Of a stretch of DNA of 64,000 nucleotides, positions 37,191 to 48,722 are shown piece by piece. The position numbers were made by a program, and so were the translations under genes. The notes below the pieces were generated by a model, which was not told the origin of the DNA, searched no databases, and saw nothing but the letters and a program-made list of their open reading frames with translations. The stretch is from Kryptolebias marmoratus (Eukaryota; Chordata; Actinopteri; Cyprinodontiformes; Rivulidae): NCBI RefSeq assembly GCF_001649575.2, contig NC_051449.1:14504470-14568469 (forward strand). Reading direction: 5' to 3'. How positions within the stretch are numbered: position 1 is the first letter of the stretch; each line of letters starts with the position of its first letter.

Positions 37191-39990
37191 GGTTTTCAGT
37201 GAGTATTAAATGTTGCATTAAAATGTTATGTGATGAAAGAAAAGCAAAAATGTATTGATATTATAAACTAATATTTCTGAAAAATAAGACATAATATTTT
37301 GCATGAATGCACAGAACCAAGGGTTGGATGAAAACACACTTTGTAAAAGGTTTTAGACATTTTTATTTCTCTAAAGTTAATGTCAGTGTTTGAAAGTAAT
37401 CTCTTAGGTCTACAATATACAGAGTAATGAATTCACATACAGTACACCCTGTTTTTTCATGACCTTCACATATATAAATGAACTGATGTACTGAAGCAGC
37501 AAGTATGTTCCACTGCTGCCCACGTGGTTTGGGGTCACATCACTTTTTGTGTATTTGAGACAGTATTTGGCAGCATGAACTTTCCAAGTGTTCAGTCTAC
37601 GACTGTCTCCACTGGGTGGATTTATGGACAGGTGTGCTGGAGAGCGTCGGAGGCATAAGGGCTCAGATAAACATTTCAAAAGCCTTCGTCACATGTGACT
37701 TTGCAGAGTGGAATTGAGGAACAGGCATGAAGTCAGTGAGGATAACAGCAAAGACTACAGTAGGAAGAGGATTAATACCAAAACATTCAAAGGGCATCGC
37801 CTGGGTGACTACACAGTTAATATTCTGAAATGACTCAGCATAAAATGTACAAAGACGTCAACCACAGATGTAACATTTAGACAAACACATTACATACACC
37901 CCAGCACCATAGCAACAGTTATAATCACCTCTACCATAGGAAACATCAGTAAATGTCAGTCAGCCCCAAGACAAGATGATCTAATATCACTAAACTGACT
38001 GATGTCAAACTAAGAAAAAATCGGAGTGTTCTCATTCCTATATTATCTTCACACAAACTTCCTGACTCATTGCTGAATACAACAGAATACTTTTTTGTTC
38101 TTGTTTGGTAAAGGCCTAAAGTGACAAACACATTATTATCTATTATAACAAGGAGTCCATAGCTATTTGTGATTGACTGTAAAAATGCAAAAACTAGGTT
38201 TAAGGTAAATTATTTCCTTTTCTCAGTTGTCTTAATCCTTACTGAGCACTTGTTCCTTCTTAAGTGTGAGTTTCACAGTGAGGGGTGGGCAGCATTTGGG
38301 AGGCTGTGGTTACAACAAAGGTGGATTATGAATGCATATATAAACTTTTATTTTCATACCTGTTTTGTTCAACGTTTCAGTCTGTAGAGCACTTTATTTT
38401 TACCCCCCGCTGAGATATATTTATGCTGCTTGCAGTCCTGCTTTGTTTGTATTCTTTTTATTTCTGTGTTTGGACGTTTCTTTGTGTCTGCTTGTCTTGC
38501 TGACATTTACCCGTCGTTGGCGATGCATGAGCAACACTTGTTAACACTGCTCTACCCAATGGAAGCACAAAATGTGTTAAAAATTATGTGCCAGCACTAC
38601 AGAAAGTGGCATTCTTGTCCTCGGTGGTGTTAAAAAGTTATTTTGCTTCTGTCAGAACAACCTGCCTTGTTATCGGGATGATGTCAAAGCTTCAATGAGA
38701 AGCGGTGGCATTTATCAAAACCTACCGCCGTTTCCCAGGTAACACGGGGCTGACAAAACCACATATTTTTCTGACTTGTACCAATTATTTTTGGCGCTGG
38801 ACCTAACTAAGTCGTTTTAGTTTTAAAATTTAACGACAAGCTCAGAGTTCAAAATGAAAACAACATTTCTTGAGCAATTGAGAGGAGAAAAAAGTAATAA
38901 TAGCTCAAAAACATTTGAAAACAAAGAAGTGGGACAACACTTCCACTCTGAAACTGAACAAATGTTTCTTGGTTAACAGGGTGTCTTTAGTTTTGCCCTG
39001 TCACTATCCACTGGGGGGGATTTTTCTGAATAAAACAGTTAAATCTGTTTCCATCCTGATTGCCTCCATCATAAAACATCAACTATTCAATATGAGCCTC
39101 CGATGTGACATCACACTCCCAAACAATCCCCCTCTCTCGTCACCATCGCAATAGGCAATAGCTTCAGCTATTGTTGGCTGTTGTCCCATTGGTTGTTTTA
39201 TATTGGGTTACAGGATTTTTAAAGGCTTTTCACTACATTTCAAAAATCAGGAAACATGAAGTACCTCAAACATAGGAGTTGAGCGCAGAACGTCGGCGAA
39301 ACATTGACGAACATTAACTGCAAGGATCAGCCTTCGAAGACATCCAGAGTCACTTTTTAGAGTGTTAGAGTATAATTGTAAGTGTGCTAGAACTACTGGT
39401 GTCATGATTTAGAACGTATCTACTGTAGATAACTCAGCTAAACCCCAAACGGTACGTTTGGAGAATTAAATTAAAGGATTTTGTCAGTCCTTTAACAAAT
39501 AGCACAACAATAAAAATTGTTATGGTTGAATGATAGTACAAATAAAGTGCTGGTGCCATTTTATGTCTGGTTCTAATCCATAAACACACTGTCGACAAGG
39601 TATGTGTACATGTACATGTATGATATTATCACTTACTAGCAGAATTTTGTTATTAACATGAAGAGTTCAGACGTCCTTTACAAATCTGTTGAAACACTGA
39701 TTGTACTATGTGGTGTAGGCACATTCTGTGTACACTAAATAATTAACAATGTTGTAGTACGAGATTAGTGGCAAATTGTCGCGCTCATCTGACATTTGTT
39801 CTTTTTTCAGCTCTTATGGCTCAATCCCAAAAGTAGTGATTTTCTGCATATACAGTATATTTCCCTGAAACACTGGTCAAGAGTAAATACTTGCATTTAG
39901 TTTGCTTTGAAGCCATCGTTGTCTAGCACTTACCTATCAACATGGCAAAAACTGTGGGAACTATGTGACATGTTTCTGTGAGAAATTGAT
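37191..39990. other. Non-coding DNA, no gene recognised
   Basis: No recognised coding, RNA or repeat content. A small perfect palindrome TACATGTACATGTA sits near 39607-39620. Confidence 0.5.
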
Positions 39991-39992
39991 GG

Positions 39993-40222
39993 AGGTAGCT
40001 GTGGCTCAGTTGTTGAATCTTCTAATTGAAAGATGAGGGGGTCATTATTCAGACCCGGCGAGTGTCAAAGGAAGACACTGAAACCCCTCCTGCCCTTGTA
40101 TGCTCTTCGAACGCGAGAGAGAAAGAAAAAAAAATGCACTAAATTTCTAAAATAAAAATATACAGAACACCACTGTAGTGTGTTTGGCTGAATGGGTAAA
40201 TGAGAAACACTAAGTAAATTGT
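39993..40222 (+). mobile_element. SINE-like dispersed fish repeat with tRNA-like head
   Basis: It begins GGTAGCTGTGGCTCAGTTG, a tRNA-like head with an A-box-like GTGGCTCAGTTG, followed by a decayed B-box region (CATTATTCAGACCCGGCG where GGTTCGATTCC would be expected). Then come AGTGTCAAAGGAAGACACTG and AAACCCCTCCTGCCCTTGTA. The end GGCTGAATGGGTAAATGAGA (near 40186-40205) also matches this family, whose usual body reads GACACTGAACCCC and GAATGGGTGAATGA. An A/T-rich stretch at about 40120-40170 interrupts the body. I recognise the family but not its official name. The internal promoter boxes look decayed, so it is probably inactive. Confidence 0.62.
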
Positions 40223-43200
40223 TAATGAACAGCATAAGAGTGAATCATTTAGAGAAACACTGGATTCATATGGGCTTTATTATAAATGTATACACTTTTC
40301 ATCATACCTCAAAAAACACCAGCTTGCATGATGTTTCAAGGGATAAACAAACACCACTGACCGCATTTGGTCAAAGATGAAACAAATGAAATTCTGTTTC
40401 AGAGAGGTTTAGGGACAAACTTCATCGTCCTTCTAGCTCCTTGCCTTCCTTCCTGCTTTGATTTACTTGAGAAATGAAAGTCCAAAAGTAAAATAATTTC
40501 ATATTAACAATTATTTGATGAACTGAGTGGAGGATATTAAGGCAGAAATAACAAACTGTTTGCAGGACAGTATGTGTCCAATATATAGTAATCTATAGTA
40601 TCTTTCAGTTTTCTACTTTTTGTTGATGCCTCACATCCAATTGCTTGAATCCACATTTGCCACAAAACAAGACAAATTTTGGGGTTCTGCTGCTCTTACA
40701 ATTTTTGCTCCAAGTTATTTAGAGTCTTAGACATACACTCTACCACAAAGAAGCTTTTAGGCCTATTTTTTAATTTTTCTAGAAGGTTGCTGAGAGCAGC
40801 AGAGGCATGCTCAGATAATATAACAGAGAGAGAAAGGATTCAGGATCAGCTGTGCTTAGTCTCAATTATTTTTGTTTGCTTTTTTTCTTGTTTGGTTTTT
40901 GGTTGTGACTACACCTGTTTTTTTTTTTGTTTATTTCATTATCAGTTTAAACTAATTAGGTTTATCTCTCTAACAAGCGGCTGTCGAGCTCAGTTTTCAG
41001 TTGTTCTTTGTTTGTCAGTTATTTGTTATAAGGGCGGCAATAAGACAGTGGTCAAAGAGCCAACAAAAGTGTGAAACTCTGCCACTTTTTTCCAAAGGCA
41101 GAAAGTAGCTTTAGTCATGGAACGTTTAATATTTTTTGTCAAATCATTTACTTCGAACATTGTTCAACATATCTGCATTTTGTGCCATGCCCTTTGGACC
41201 TGCTCTAAACGGACTTCCACTGATCAGCCAAAGACAGAAGTCTTCTTGACAAACTGCAGTAAAAGCCTCGGGTGCATGACCTTCGGAGCTTCTACGTTCA
41301 ATTTTCAGCAGCTCATCCTTAAAAATAGGATGAAAACGCAAACGTCAAGCTCTGCTTTGCCTCGAGTAAATGTTATTTTGCCAGCATAAAACTGCATTTT
41401 GAACCTCAGAACAAACAGTGCCTGAATACAGAAACAGGAAGAGACAGATCTTGCGTGGCCCAGAGCGTCTACTGTGAGCTGAAGGCAAATGAGTGCACCT
41501 TCACTGGGATTCAGAGCTGTTGTTGTTTTTGTGTACTTTATTGAGCTTTTCTGGATAACTGGAGCATATGGACCAACTTAATCAAGCTAAGGTGCTGTAT
41601 ATGTTGTACAACTTTTACATAAACATGCTAGTAAATACAACCATTTTAATAATCACCAAATTACTCCAGAAATAAACCAGCAAGTGGTGGCATTTACTTT
41701 AACCTTTTGCTTAACTTGGCTGGTATTTACTTCCATCAGATGGGGGCTCTTGGAAGGCAAGGCAGATGGTGCATCCAATTGTCTGAACTGGATTCCATTT
41801 TGAAGCCAACTTCCTCTTAATTTTATTTAAGAAATACATGTGTGACAGTCATAAGTGGGTTTTCTGGTGGAATATGCATGTGGCAGAAATGAAAAGCTCC
41901 TCCAAAGAGTTTCCGAACACATGTAAATTACAGCCACCATCCATGTCTTTGTGTCCTTTTTATGATGGAAATGATGTGCAAATGGATTTCTGCAAAGCCA
42001 AGACAAGCAATTGGTTTCCAAACAATCACACTCTCCCTTCCAATTTTCTTCTTTTTATTTTCCCTTTTTTGAGCTTTTTTTTCAGATTGTTCATCCCTGA
42101 GGATGAGTGGTATGTCCAGCACACGTTAACTATGGGTTCAGACACATTAGGATGTGAAAATTTAACAAAAAATAAGTGAAAAAACGACTTTTCCTTGCAT
42201 TGTTGGACACAGAGGAGATTGGAAAATAAAGTAAAAAAGAAAAGAAGACAAGGATAAACGCAGGAGAAGTGCGCCGGTCAGGGTGGTGATGGCAGGCGGA
42301 AAGAATTTGAGGAAGTTGGGGCTGGGAACTTGAAACGAGGGGGAAATTAATTTAGTCAGGAGTGGGCTGTCAGAGGAGCTGATAATAACAAGAGGTGAGA
42401 TGATGACAGGCTTGATGTAGGAGGGCTTAATGTGGGCTGCCAAGGCATGCTTCTGTGCACAAGTTGACACCTGCGCACACACAGAAACAGAGGCAAGGTG
42501 TCTTTGGGCGGCAATATTACAAAAGTGCTCACAAACTCACCCAAGCAGCCTCACAAAAGTACACGAACACACACTCTTTAATGCATTTGCTGCATCAGTC
42601 TTCATAGATAAGTGAGCCTTGCTGCGATGTCCCTTTGAAAATGGGATTTTCCGCCATTTCCCCTATTTCACAGATGTTACATCTATTGGCAGAGGGAAGC
42701 AACATTAAAGAGAGATCTAGCAGATACAGCAATCTAGCTCTTCCCATTGCTGTGGAGCTCACAAAGCCTCCATGGGAGGCTACCTGACAGTGGTGTATTT
42801 TGATTGAGGATGGGAAGAAAATATCACAAAGAAAAGGCTTAAGGCAAACATATTGCAAGATAAAGAAAAAGACTAAACGTTTCTTTGGGTAGCTTCACCA
42901 CCAAAGCACATTCTCCTTTTTGTATTTGATCTATATCTAGATTTTAGACACAAATACAGCCAAAGACAAAAGAACATCTGGGTTCTGCACCTTTTTTTTT
43001 CTTTGGGAGGATTCGGTGAGTGAAGGACGGCAAGAGATGGTATCTAGTTTTCCACATCATTAGTAACAGGCATGGTGTGATGTAATGTTGCGTCTCTAAT
43101 GCCCGCCGCCAGTCATGTTCACAAATGATGTTGAATCACCACCGTGGGGCGCCTGCTGCTCCCTCTGGTGATGGTGGTATCAGTTGATGGTTGTGTTGTT

Positions 43201-43595
43201 TATCATGGGCACACTTAAGAGGAAACACTTAGATGGTAATTATTGCACCGCCACAGTGACACTGTTGGGGGGGGCTTTACCAGACAAGATGACCACAACT
43301 GTCACCTAGCGCTCCGTAAATGCCACATTCTTCCCAGATTTATTTCTTTAAATTCTACTTTTGTTTTCCTACTCTGGATATTTTGATGTCAGCCTTTAAC
43401 CTCCCATTTTTTTTTATCTTGTCCTTATCTGTCCTTGTTCACTGAGGCTTGACAAGTTGGCTATTATCTTGTCAGCTCCTCTCAGTGTATCATTTGACCT
43501 TTCTCCTGCTTCTTTATGTTTTCAGGTTTGCTGATTTATCTGTTTCCTCAAGGACTCTGTGTTTTCTTTAACCAGTTCAGATGCCTTCAACTTTA
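40223..43595. other. Non-coding DNA, no gene recognised
   Basis: Frames such as 40679-41074 (131 codons) and 41838-42179 (113 codons) are T-rich translations without domains. No repeat family recognised. Confidence 0.5.
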
Positions 43596-43599
43596 ACTC

Positions 43600-43816
43600 A
43601 TTTTTTATCCTGTTCAGGGTCACGAGACGCCGTGAGAGGAGGGGTACACCATAGGCAGGTCTCCAGTCCATCACAGGACCAAATTAGAGGCGGTCAACTA
43701 CCCTCATACCTACAATTAATTTAGAGTTGCTGGTTAATCTAGCATTCTTGTTTCTTGACAGTGGGAGGAAAATGAAATACCCAGAGAAAACATCTTAGCC
43801 AGGAGGAGAACATACA
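43600..43816 (+). repeat. Dispersed fish repeat C, copy 1
   Basis: Ordered blocks are TTTTATCCTGTTCAGGGTCA, GGGGTACACCATAGGCAGGT, CTCCAGTCCATCACAGGACC, CATACCTACAATTAATTTAG, AGTTGCTGGTTAATCTAGCA, TGGGAGGAAAATGAAATACC and GAGGAGAACATACAAA. This is the very common fish repeat normally read as CCATTTTCT..CCGCTT..CAGGGTC..GGGTACACCCTGGACAGGTC..CAGTCCATCACAGG..GTGGGAGGAA..GAGAACATGCAAAC. It is non-coding; its parent element is not certain. This is the most complete of the four copies here and lies about 100 bp from the Penelope-like element. Confidence 0.78.
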
Positions 43817-44061
43817 AAGAAAGAAATGTTTAGTGCATTAGCGTCTCCAATTTATTCCAATAATTTCTTTATCCTTTCAAATGTGTGCAAGCCATATAGA
43901 AACTTGGTTACCTTTCAAAAAAAGGTTAAAAAACAAAAACAACTGGACTTCTATTCTGTAGCTGAAGACGTTTCGCTTCTCATCCGAGGAGCTTTCTCAA
44001 TTCAGAAATAGAGAGTGTGGAGTTGAGCTTTTAAAGCTGAGATGTGATGTAAGCTGGATTG

Positions 44062-44349
44062 NNNNNNNNNNNNNNNNNNNNNNNNNNNNNNNNNNNNNNN
44101 NNNNNNNNNNNNNNNNNNNNNNNNNNNNNNNNNNNNNNNNNNNNNNNNNNNNNNNNNNNNNNNNNNNNNNNNNNNNNNNNNNNNNNNNNNNNNNNNNNNN
44201 NNNNNNNNNNNNNNNNNNNNNNNNNNNNNNNNNNNNNNNNNNNNNNNNNNNNNNNNNNNNNNNNNNNNNNNNNNNNNNNNNNNNNNNNNNNNNNNNNNNN
44301 NNNNNNNNNNNNNNNNNNNNNNNNNNNNNNNNNNNNNNNNNNNNNNNNN
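44062..44349. other. Assembly gap (288 N)
   Basis: An unbroken run of undetermined bases inside the Penelope-like element. It removes the middle and end of the GIY-YIG coding region. Reading frames reported across it on either strand are artefacts. Confidence 0.99.
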
Positions 44350-44560
44350 AGGTGGCTCTCCTGTGTTGAGCCATGCGTCTGTGGAGAGGTTGTTTGGTCT
44401 CTCCAATATAAAGGTCTGAACATTCTTCGCTGCACTGAACTGCATACACAACTCCGCTCAGTTTTGGTTTGGGTGTTTTGTCCTTAGGGTGGATCAGCCT
44501 CTGTCTGAGAGTCTTGTTGGGTTTGAAATGTACTGGGATGTTGTGTTTGGAGAAAATCCT
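44350..44560 (-). pseudogene. GIY-YIG endonuclease domain fragment of a Penelope-like protein
   Basis: About 70 codons are open on the minus strand from 44560 into the gap. The reading starts RIFSKHNIPVHFKPNKTLR, then has HPKDKTPK, VVYAVQC and DLYIGET, then LHRRMAQHR. VVY and YIG, about 13 residues apart, are the paired strands that give GIY-YIG nucleases their name, and the Arg-rich HRRMAQHR helix carries the conserved Arg that follows. The catalytic Glu and the rest of the domain would lie inside the gap. The frame has no stop in the visible part, so this portion is relatively well kept. A Met at 44449 would start inside the domain and is not a real start. Family assignment is firm; activity is very unlikely because the element is truncated upstream. 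Confidence 0.9.
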
Positions 44561-45550
44561 TTAATTAAAAGACTTTTAATGGATGAAAGCTTTTCAAGGA
44601 TTAACGTCTACAAACTGTGCAGCAACCTCTGTTATTATTAAAAATAGTGGACATTACAACATGACTTTATAAGATTGAAATATTTACGAGCCTAAGGTAA
44701 GGCAAAGTAGAAATGAATAAAAATACTGCAGGTTTCACTTTGATTGCTTTTGAAAGCCCTTTTCCAATATTTTTCATGATGTTTTTGTGGAGAAACATGT
44801 CTTTATTGTTTATTGTTTGGGGTTATTGTTTCCACTAAAATTGGTTTGGCTCTTTTCGGCAGTCTTTATTAGTTTTTAAAAGTGGCAATTACCCTTTAAA
44901 GGTCAAACAGGCAATCAGGCCACTTCCCTACACAGACACTTTTTAATGACCCTGCTGTGGCACATACTGATGACCTGAGAACACATGTGGAATCCTTATC
45001 AGATACACTTAATGCTGACATTAACTTTCATGTTTCCACTTATAGACCACTGTGCATTTTCCTGTTTTTGTAACAAATTTGCAGATGTGTTAAAATTATT
45101 CCATGACTGGCTGACTGAAATTTTTACTGTTTTACAATGATTTCTGAAAACAGCACTTTGTTTTTTGCTATAATTCAGTGTTAAAAACTGTTTATCTTGA
45201 ATGCTATCAATAGCTAATAATGACATGTTTGGTTTCAAGCCAAAAAACAATTAAAAATGTACAATATTTTCATAAAAACAAACAAAAAATTAATTTAAAA
45301 TTGGTCAATATATATTTATACAGATGACTATTACTTTAATATTAACATCTTTAATATTACAGAAAATCACAGGCTCTATGTTTACCTGTTGTTAGTTCAT
45401 CAACTTGAGTGATTCTTATAAATAAAAATATATATATTTATGGTCAATTTATACCCAGTGATTGTATGCATCTGTTGATGTTTTTTTAGCAATTGTGTAT
45501 GAAGTAGTTACCATTTTGTACCCACACATTTATCCCAGTGGCCCTACATG
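44561..45550. other. Non-coding AT-rich DNA, nothing recognised
   Basis: Very AT-rich, particularly 45240-45450, with a TA run near 45430. No gene or repeat family recognised. Confidence 0.55.
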
Positions 45551-45552
45551 CT

Positions 45553-45603
45553 CCTATGTGTGCAGAGGCACCAGCTCTTGACCCTGCACAGGATCAAGCA
45601 GTG
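45553..45603 (-). repeat. Dispersed fish repeat C, short minus-strand fragment (copy 4)
   Basis: CACCAGCTCTTGACCCTGCA followed by CAGGATCAAGCAGT is the reverse complement of the repeat C head (CCGCTTATCCTGTGCAGGGTC..GAGCTGG). Only about 50 bp is recognisable, so the call is tentative. Confidence 0.45.
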
Positions 45604-48274
45604 CTTTCTTTCATAGTCAATTATATTATACACCATACCCATAAAGTGCTTTTCTTTGTAACAAATATTTATGATAAACACAAGTTAAAAAGTGCCTACG
45701 TGCTGTGACAACAATTAGCCTACCTGACCTGTGTGCACACATATTGGCTCAGTCACAGTTCTTTATGTACATGTGCCAGGCAATGGATAGATGGATAAAG
45801 CTATGGTGATGTGTATTAATGAGCAGTGATACATTTTGTTTACGTTTGCTGACAGCTGAATAAATATTCATGCTCATCCAGCAGGAAAAAAAAAGACAAA
45901 GTTTGTGGCTAGTACCATGATGGGTACTAAGCAAGCCGTGATACAATATTGGCGAAGTTGGGTTGAAGAGACCTGTAACAGATGGCTTCTTTTTGTACCT
46001 AAAATGTGGGTATGAGGTAACCAAAGCTTCAAGGGTATGAATTGGCGTAAGGTCGAATTGACCTGGAGCCACAATTTTCTACCAAGGTACAGCTTCCCTA
46101 TCAGCTTCAAACAATTTTGCTCGTTTTTTCCCTAGTATGTTGTAGGGCATTTGCAATCCACATGTCAAGTGAAAAAGATCAGGAATAGTCAATATAAGGC
46201 ATGAAGAACGGGTGAACAGTAATTAAACTGTAAAGCAGCTCATTTATTATTTACGATGGACTACTGATGTGAAGGACTTGCATAAATAAAAAACTAGACA
46301 TCACAGTGCAAGTGTTCAGGTTTAATGTTATTCCCAAATGCCAAACTCGTAAAGACAAAAGCTTCACTTCTTCTTGTTTTTTCCCTCCACTTGTACCGTC
46401 TTGTATTCCCACCGCAATCATAATCAGAGAAAGGGATAGGTGCAGACATCCACACAGGTGCCCGTACAGACGGGTAAGCACACGAGCAAGAAAGCAATGC
46501 ACTCAAAGGGGGCATTTCACGTGGGCATGAGCAAACTGAATGAGCCTACACGCCCACACTCACTCCAATCAGCAGGCTTGTCAGGAGTGACAGGTCTGCA
46601 ATCAGCAGGTAATAATGGGACCCTCGAAACAGAGGTGAGGAAAGGAGAGAAGAGGACAGGAAAGGAAATGAGCTGTCACAGGCCACTTCAAAGCATCATA
46701 AGAGGGGGAGGGGGGTTCCAGATCTGAATTGGATCTCCCAAGTTTGAATGAGAGCCTGTCAGGACCAGGTGCTCGCTGAATGCCACCCCCGCCGCACCTC
46801 CCAAAACATTTTGACTCATCTTCCTTTGCTCTCACTCACACCACCTGGTCCATGCCATCGAAAGCACAGTGGGGCTTCTCCCACTCAATTTCTCTTCTCC
46901 CAAGGATGGGGAGGATTTACACTTCATCTGGCTTTTTTTTTTTACGTACATGCGTTAAAGATCCGTCTGAGCTGAAATCATACACTGATTGGAGAGAGGA
47001 CCCATGCCGAGAGCACTCACAGGCCCATATAAGACATGCAAAGAAGTCGTCGGCAATTATGAGCAACGGAAATGTGAAATGTGGTGATGATAATATCACA
47101 AGCTGCAGCTGCCTCGTCATCGACTCACAAACGCACACACACACACTGGCATAAAATAACACACAAATCAAGAGGTAAACACAAGGAGTCATACTTTTCC
47201 AATTCCAGGACTCCAACACTTTTAATTGAAGCAAAGTTAATAAGAATATTTCCACTGACCTAAAATAAAAAGATATAACCCACTGTGCAAATTAAACTTT
47301 CTTTAGAGTTACACTGATGTGTCCTACGTCTGCTGTGAAAAAAAGAACTGTGTGCTTCATAGGTTGCTTGTGCAATTTTTAAAGTTTTTTTTTTTCATCT
47401 TTTTACAAAAATGGTTTATAAAAAATACACAGTTTTAAATGCATTTTTAAAAACATAATCATTTTAGGTTCCAAATGTATTTTATTTGAACAAGAAGTTT
47501 TGTAGAACTACTTTGTAAGAATACATCTGTTCACATTTGTGTGTGTGTGTGTGTGTGTGTGTTTGGGACAGTGAAATTGATTGTGGCTGGACAGAAGGCA
47601 GGCAGGCAGGCGTGTGGTGGTGCCCAAGGGGCAGGACAGTGCTGAGTGAGCAATACTTCATCTGCTCTGCGTATACACACACACACATTTAAACTTTGTC
47701 ACATACACCCTGAGCATTAAGATTTACTCAAGTCACCCGGGCAATTGATCTGCGGCAAAACAGAAGTAAAGGTAGAGGAAAGCAAGAACAGCAGGAATAA
47801 AGAGAGGCAGAGGCAGAAACGTGTTGACATTAACCTTGAAGCAACAAACGTGAGATTGGGAGAGTGAGGTCACCCCAGGCTTTGTGTTTGTATTTCTGAC
47901 TCATACTGAGACAGTGTGTTAAATCCACAACAGCGGTTATTCATTTAACTTCTAAACACTAATCTGTGTTCCTCCACAGTGTACATTTTGGAAGTTTTTG
48001 TTGGCTTTTACTGTGTTAAAATGGCTCACAGTTATCCATGGTCCTATTGGATGAGCTGAATGAGAATGTATACCTGTAGATGCCCACATCTCACACAGAC
48101 TTGCCTGAGTTTCAAAAAGAGTAGTAAATTCAATTCTGATATGAAAGTATATCAGAATGGAAATGTGCTCTTTGTGCACTGCTTTCAACAATGATCCAGT
48201 AATCCATAAATTAAACATCAAGGTTGACAACAATAAACTTAGACTATGTTTTTAACATTGAGGCATTTGTTCTG
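45604..48274. other. Non-coding DNA, no gene recognised
   Basis: It contains a (TG)n tract at 47538-47562 and shorter CA tracts near 47131-47146 and 47676-47688. The short frames at 45749-47263 on both strands overlap one another and show no domains. Confidence 0.5.
47538..47562. repeat. (TG)12 microsatellite
   Basis: An uninterrupted TG tract of 25 bp, flanked about 40 bp downstream by a short GGCA run (AGGCAGGCAGGCAGG). Confidence 0.95.
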
Positions 48275-48332
48275 CTTCTTTTTCTTTCAGCTGTTTCCTT
48301 CTCACCACAGCGAGTCATCCTTCTCCATCTGA

Positions 48333-48367
48333 CTCTGTCCTCTGTCCTCTGTCCTCTGTCCTCTGTC
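48333..48367. repeat. (CTCTGTC)5 tandem repeat inside the RTE relic
   Basis: Five exact 7-bp units, CTCTGTC on the plus strand (GACAGAG on the minus). The element's normal coding sequence has a GAGGACAG-type stretch here, so the array most likely grew by slippage after insertion. Confidence 0.95.
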
Positions 48368-48368
48368 C

Positions 48369-48722
48369 TCACTTTAACTCCTTCCATGTCCTCTCTAACT
48401 GCATCCATATATCTCCTCTTTGTATTTTTCCTGGCAGCTGCATCTCTAACATCCTACCAATATAGCCACTGTCCCTCCTCTGCACATGTCCAAACCGTCT
48501 CAGTCTGGTCTTTATAACTTTATCTCCCAGTCCTTCAACCTGTGCTGTACCTCTGATGACCTCATTCCTAACACTGTACATCCTCGTCCCTCCCAAGGTG
48601 AACCTCAACATCTTCAGCTCTGCCACTTCCAGTTCTGTCTCCTGTCTTTTGTCAGTCTCACTGTCTCCAAACCATACAACATAGCTGGTCTCACCATTGT
48701 CTTGTGAAAATTTCCTTTGACC
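48369..48722 (-). pseudogene. RTE-type reverse transcriptase C-terminal fragment, frameshifted
   Basis: The LRxFGHVQRRDSxYIGRxxLxMxLPGK signature is the known tail of RTE-type proteins found after the reverse-transcriptase domain. Residues FHKTMVRPAMLYGLETVRLT (upstream) and ELEVAELKMLRF (downstream) are in different frames; the join lies between about 48632 and 48652, where the expected K-R-Q-E block lacks one base. After MQLPGK the sequence drifts (IQRGDIWMQLERTWKELK, expected RRGRPKRRFMDVVKEDMK), implying small indels, and ends in an early stop at 48369-48371. Dead copy. Confidence 0.88.

Larger units (their letters stand above)
43916..44560 (-). mobile_element. Penelope-like element with GIY-YIG domain, interrupted by a gap
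   Basis: A minus-strand retroelement relic. It opens at 44560 with a coding region bearing a GIY-YIG-type nuclease start, enters an assembly gap at 44349, and leaves it at 44061 into non-coding tail. The tail contains TTGAATTGAGAAAGC, GGATGAGAAGCGAAACGTC, and AGCTACAGAATAGAAGTCC, ending in TTTTTTAACC plus T's at about 43916. Penelope-like elements pair a telomerase-related reverse transcriptase with a C-terminal GIY-YIG endonuclease; only the end of that protein is here. A TAA stop sits directly upstream of the open frame, so the copy is 5'-truncated or broken at 44560. A tail-only copy lies at 30822-30919. Confidence 0.9.
48275..48722 (-). mobile_element. RTE-like non-LTR retrotransposon, 3' end
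   Basis: The minus strand encodes the C-terminal end of an RTE-type LINE protein, then its characteristic terminus. Reading down from 48722: FHKTMVRPAMLYGLETVRLT, a one-base deletion, then ELEVAELKMLRFTLGGTRM, RNEVIRGTAQV, LRRFGHVQRRDSGYIGRMLE and MQLPGK. Beyond the stop the strand reads AGTCAGATGGAGAAGGATGA, CTCGCTGTGGTGA and GGAAACAGCTGAAAGAAAAA, which match this family's usual 3' end. Only the 3' few hundred bases are present, as expected from 5'-truncated insertion. The exact RTE subfamily is not decided. Confidence 0.9.

Noticed and set aside
39994..40070. tRNA-like sequence
   Set aside because: It has an A-box-like start but no cloverleaf, no good B box and no anticodon arm; better explained as a SINE-like head.
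43997..44487. Four reading frames of about 140 codons on both strands across 44.0-44.5 kb
   Set aside because: They are held open only by the 288 undetermined bases. Just the minus-strand frame ending at 44350 is real, as a Penelope-like fragment.
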